From contig SKVA01000425.1 in assembly GCA_007129695.1 (NCBI GenBank), positions 1 to 8,782 on the forward strand: 8,782 bases of DNA. Direction: 5' to 3'. Source of the DNA: Spirochaetaceae bacterium. Its GTDB lineage: Bacteria > Spirochaetota > Spirochaetia > DSM-27196 > SLST01. Under the pieces are notes generated by a model. That model was not told where the DNA came from. It ran no database searches and worked only from the letters and a program-made list of their open reading frames with translations. Below are positions 5,981-8,782 of this stretch, in pieces; position 1 is the first letter of the stretch, and every line of letters begins with the position of its first letter. The position numbers and the translations under genes were made by a program.

Positions 5981-6614
5981 TCACGACCAGATGCCGCTCC
6001 TCGTCCAGGAACGGCACCCCTACCGGGATCAGCTCGACAGTCGCGGCGCATCCACTGCGCAGTCCGTCGATCTCCGCCTCCGCCGTGGTCCTACGCCCCT
6101 TGTACGCGACAATAGTCCCCGAAGGCGCGAGCAGCCGCGCGAGCGTCGCGACCAGCTCGCTGGTGAGCGGATGGTACGCGCGAAGCACGACCGCGTCGAC
6201 GCTGAGGTTCGCGCGCTCGGTCTGCGCCTCGACCACACGCGCGTTGGGCACCGGGACGACGGCTACGGCGTTTCGCAAGAACCCGCACCGGCGCCCCGAC
6301 CGTTCGACCAGATGCACGATCGCATCGGGCTTCGCGACCGCGATCGGTATGCCGGGAAACCCGGCGCCGGAACCGACATCGGCGATCGTGCGCGACCGGC
6401 ACAGAAAGCGGACGCCGGTCAGGGAATCAAGAACGTGCCGGACCGCAAGCTCGGCGCCAATCGCCGCGACCAGCTTCAATCGCGGATTCCACAGCTCGAT
6501 CTCCGCGCAGTGGCGCGCCAGTCGATCGATCTGAGCGTCGTCGAGTTCGATGCCCATTTCGCGCGAACCCGCCTCGATGAGCGCGCGTGGTGGGTTACCC
6601 GACCCGGTCATCAT
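5967..6614 (-). CDS. rsmG: 16S rRNA (guanine-527-N7)-methyltransferase RsmG
   Basis: Uses S-adenosylmethionine to make m7G527 in 16S rRNA; loss gives low-level streptomycin resistance in other bacteria. About 215 residues, the usual size. Visible family motifs: HVLDSL at 60-65, the SAM-binding loop DVGSGAGFPG at 79-88, LVERSGRRCGFLRN at 102-115, VLRAYHPL at 143-150, AYKG at 170-173 and the conserved end ERHLVVI. I chose the ATG at 6614 because its ATGA overlaps the mnmG stop, the classic coupled arrangement, and the N-terminal helix ALIEAG aligns with RsmG relatives. A GTG at 6632 would add six residues, and a later ATG near 6554 would remove the first helix. The final 14 bases overlap the convergent TPR gene, leaving no room for a terminator. 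Confidence 0.95.
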   Translation of the reverse strand: MMTGSGNPPRALIEAGSREMGIELDDAQIDRLARHCAEIELWNPRLKLVAAIGAELAVRHVLDSLTGVRFLCRSRTIADVGSGAGFPGIPIAVAKPDAIVHLVERSGRRCGFLRNAVAVVPVPNARVVEAQTERANLSVDAVVLRAYHPLTSELVATLARLLAPSGTIVAYKGRRTTAEAEIDGLRSGCAATVELIPVGVPFLDEERHLVVIRPA

Positions 6615-8521
6615 CGGACCGGGTTCGTGCACGGGTCTGCCTCAAGCCCGGCTGAGCCGGGTCTCTCCCCCGCACGATCGAGAACGACCATCAGTACTGC
6701 GATGTCCGAGTTGCGAACTCCGGGAACGCGCGACGCCTGTCCGAGCGACAGCGGCCGAATCTCCTTGAGCTTTTCGCGGCTCTCGTTGGAGATTCCGGTG
6801 ATCGCGTCGTAGTCGAACTGCGGCGAGATGCGCACCGCTTCGAGCTTCGCAAAGCGCGCTATCTGGCGTTCCTGACGCGCGACGTACCCTTCGTACTTCA
6901 CGTCGAGTTCGGCCTGGCGAATCCATTCGACCGGTTTGCCGTCGGCGATCGCCGGATCGACGGCCGCGATGTCCAAAAGGCCCAGCTCGGGATCCTTCAG
7001 CGCGTGATAGAGCGGTTTGCCCAGATGGGTCGCCAGCCGGGCTTCGATCGTCACGTCGGCGTCGCCGACGCGGCGCGTGCGCAGAAGCTGCTTGATCTCC
7101 TCGATGCCGGCCCGCTTGCGCTGAAACCGCTCGTACGCGTCGTCCGAGTGGAGCCCGAGCGCGTACCCGCGCTCGAACAGCCGCTCATCGCTCGAGTCGT
7201 GCCGCAGCGATATCCGGTGCTCGGCACGCGACGTGAACATCCGGTACGGCTCGGTCGCGCCCAGGGTTACCAGATCGTCGATCAGCACGCCGATGTACGC
7301 GTCGGCGCGGCCCAGAACGATCCCGGGGTCGCCGTGAAGCGAACGCGACGCGTTGATGCCCGCCATGAGCCCCTGCGCCGCGGCTTCCTCATAGCCGCTC
7401 GATCCGTTGGTCTGACCCGCGACAAAGAGTCCGGCTACGGGCTTGCTCTCGAGCGTCGGCCACAGCTGCGACGGGTCGATGTAGTCGTACTCGACCGCGT
7501 ACCCGGGGCGCATGATGTGCACGTGCTCGAGTCCCGGAATTGTACGCAGAAAGCTCTGCTGAACCTCTTCGGGGAGCGAACTCGACAGCCCGTTGATGTA
7601 CATCTCCTGCGTCGTCTGTCCTTCGGGCTCGATGAAGAGCTGATGGCGGTCGCGATCGGGAAACTTCACGACCTTGTCCTCGATCGACGGGCAGTAGCGC
7701 GGTCCGTTCCCGACGATCTTTCCGGAGTAGAGCGGCGAACGATGCATGTTGTCGCGGATGATCTGGTGCGTCCGTGGGGTCGTGTAGGTGATGTAGCAGC
7801 TCAGCCTGGGCCGATCGACGGTGTGGTGCGAAAAACTGAACGGGACGACTTCGTCATCGCCGAACTGCTCCTCCATCCTGGACAGATCGAGCGAGCCGCG
7901 GTGCACGCGCGCGGGCGTTCCGGTCTTCAGCCGCCCGAGCCGGAACCCCGCCTCACGTAGCGACTGGTCGAGCCCGGTCGCGGCGGGCTCGGCGATCCTC
8001 CCACCGGGGGTCGTGAACTCGCCGATGAAGATCCGGCCGTTGAGAAAGGTTCCGGTCGTGACGACCACGGCTCGGGCGGAGATCTCGCGTCAACGCTCGG
8101 TCCGCACCGCCACGACGCGCCGCGGCGCGTCGCGACCGGGCTGGTACACCAGAGCGGTGACCGTGTCCTGAAAGAGTTCGAGGTGCGGTTGAGACTCGAG
8201 CGTCGCCTTCGCGGCAACCTGGTACGCGAGCTTGTCTGCCTGCGCGCGCGGCGCCTGGACCGCCGGCCCGCGGCTACGATTGAGCACACGAAACTGGATC
8301 ATTGTCGCGTCGATCAGACGGCCCATCTCACCGCCGAGCGCGTCGATCTCGCGGACCATGGTGCCCTTCGCGAGTCCTCCGACCGCGGGATTGCAGCTGA
8401 GTTTGCCGACGTGGTCGAGGTTCTGAGTTATCAGAAGCGTCGAGTGCCCGAGCCGGGCGAGCGCGAGGCCAGCCTCGATGCCCGCGTGTCCGGCGCCGAC
8501 GACGATCGCGTCGTAGTCCAT
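6611..8521 (-). CDS. mnmG: tRNA uridine-5-carboxymethylaminomethyl(34) synthesis enzyme MnmG, interrupted by an in-frame TGA
   Basis: FAD enzyme that works with MnmE to install the (carboxymethyl)aminomethyl group at C5 of wobble uridine in tRNA. From ATG8521 (MDYDAIVVGAGHAG, FAD dinucleotide loop G9-x-G11-x-x-G14) to the TGA at 6611 the frame spans 636 codons, the normal length. Key sites are present: SCNPAVGG with Cys43, TTGTFLNG, GRLKTGTPAR, GPRYCPSIEDK with Cys277 (the catalytic cysteine position of E. coli), PGYAVEYD, GYEEAAAQG, TSRAEHR and the C-terminal SRVPGVRNSDI. Codon 144 (8092-8090) is TGA in the same frame; both flanks align with the family, so no frameshift is involved. If real, it stops the protein inside the FAD domain and both parts would be inactive. 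A sequence error is the likeliest reading, a fresh nonsense mutation next. It starts 34 bases after the mnmE stop with only a weak Shine-Dalgarno, and its stop overlaps rsmG. Confidence 0.93.
8090..8092 (-). other. In-frame TGA at codon 144 of mnmG
   Basis: The minus-strand codons run GTG CGG ACC GAG CGT TGA CGC GAG: a stop between VRTER and REISARAVVVTTGTF. One base change from GGA, CGA or TGG would explain it. TGA ends mnmG itself, rsmG, the TPR gene and the Hsp70-SBD-like gene, so it is not a general sense codon in this genome. Confidence 0.9.
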
Positions 8522-8555
8522 TGCTCTGGAATGTACCGAGCGAGCGCGCTTGCGC

Positions 8556-8782
8556 CTACTTTCCGACGCAGAACGAGCCAAACATCGCGTCGAGCACTTC
8601 CGAACTCGCGACCTCACCGGTGATCTCTCCGATCGCGTCGAGCGCGTCCTGCAGGTCAACCGCGATCGCATCGGCGGGCATACCGGCGCGCAGCGACGCT
8701 ATCGCCTCGTCTAGCGCGGTCGTCGCGCGGTTGAGGAGCGAGTACTGCCGCTCGGAGTCGATCGTGATCCCGGTCGCCTCGG
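8556..8782 (-). CDS. mnmE: tRNA modification GTPase MnmE, C-terminal end (cut by window edge)
   Basis: The last 75 or so codons of MnmE, the GTPase partner of MnmG in wobble-uridine modification. The frame runs from the right edge to TAG at 8558-8556. It shows the C-terminal helical domain, with DLQDALDAIGEITGE followed by SEVLDAMFGSFCVGK at the end. The last residues match the family signature F-C-I-G-K, including the conserved cysteine. The G domain (Walker A, switch regions) lies outside the window. It is first in the visible mnmE-mnmG-rsmG cluster, 34 bases before mnmG. Confidence 0.93.
   Translation of the reverse strand, partial: EATGITIDSERQYSLLNRATTALDEAIASLRAGMPADAIAVDLQDALDAIGEITGEVASSEVLDAMFGSFCVGK

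Noticed and set aside
7004..7960. Plus-strand open frame of 318 codons opposite mnmG
   Set aside because: High G+C produces long antisense frames. The minus strand holds unmistakable MnmG motifs across the whole stretch.
6611..8068. Second part of mnmG as a separate gene starting at an internal GTG
   Set aside because: It would begin in the middle of the FAD-binding domain without the GxGxxG loop or a Shine-Dalgarno. It continues the same frame as the first part.
8090..8092. Selenocysteine or recoded TGA in mnmG
   Set aside because: MnmG has no conserved Cys or Sec at this place, TGA ends four other genes here, and I saw no convincing SECIS-type hairpin directly downstream.

Overview
The window is G+C-rich, about two-thirds by eye, and densely coded. 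Its gene set and protein styles fit a free-living or deep-branching spirochaete: an mnmE-mnmG-rsmG cluster, an Slt-type lytic transglycosylase lipoprotein next to a probable FtsK, a membrane-anchored TPR protein with an Mrr-like tail, and a very acidic membrane protein. The phylum is an inference from content and gene style; there is no 16S or other marker here. Starts are often GTG or TTG. TGA is an ordinary stop here, since it ends four of the genes.

Left part, minus strand, transcription running right to left. A gene of 489 codons (4532-3063) encodes an isolated Hsp70 substrate-binding-beta-like domain, a roughly 300-residue acidic linker almost without positive charge, and a C-terminal membrane segment. 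Five bases later comes a 753-codon Slt-type lytic transglycosylase lipoprotein (3057-796). After 56 bases follows a four-helix membrane protein (739 to the left edge) that looks like the N-terminus of an FtsK/SpoIIIE DNA translocase. These three look like one operon and suggest an envelope or division theme. The promoter proposed for it is an extended -10 element in the 110-base divergent intergenic region.

Middle, plus strand. From the same intergenic region a TPR protein (4643-5980) is read in the opposite direction. Its promoter (TTGACA, 17 bases, AACAAT) puts the predicted transcript start on the first base of its GTG start codon, so the message may be leaderless. The C-terminal 120 residues resemble an Mrr-like restriction-endonuclease fold in which the usual Gln-x-Lys active-site pair is missing.

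Right part, minus strand. The tRNA-modification and rRNA-methylation cluster mnmE (3' end only) - mnmG - rsmG ends tail-to-tail with the TPR gene, with 14 bases of overlap. MnmE and MnmG together make the (c)mnm5 modification of wobble uridine in tRNA; RsmG makes m7G in 16S rRNA. mnmG is complete from start to stop in one frame except for a single in-frame TGA at codon 144. This is either a sequencing error or a fresh nonsense mutation.

The most noteworthy points are the orphan Hsp70-SBD/acidic/membrane protein, the TPR protein with a dead-looking nuclease domain, the divergent promoter pair with a possible leaderless mRNA, and the interrupted mnmG. No RNA genes, CRISPR array, insertion sequence or clear intrinsic terminator was seen.
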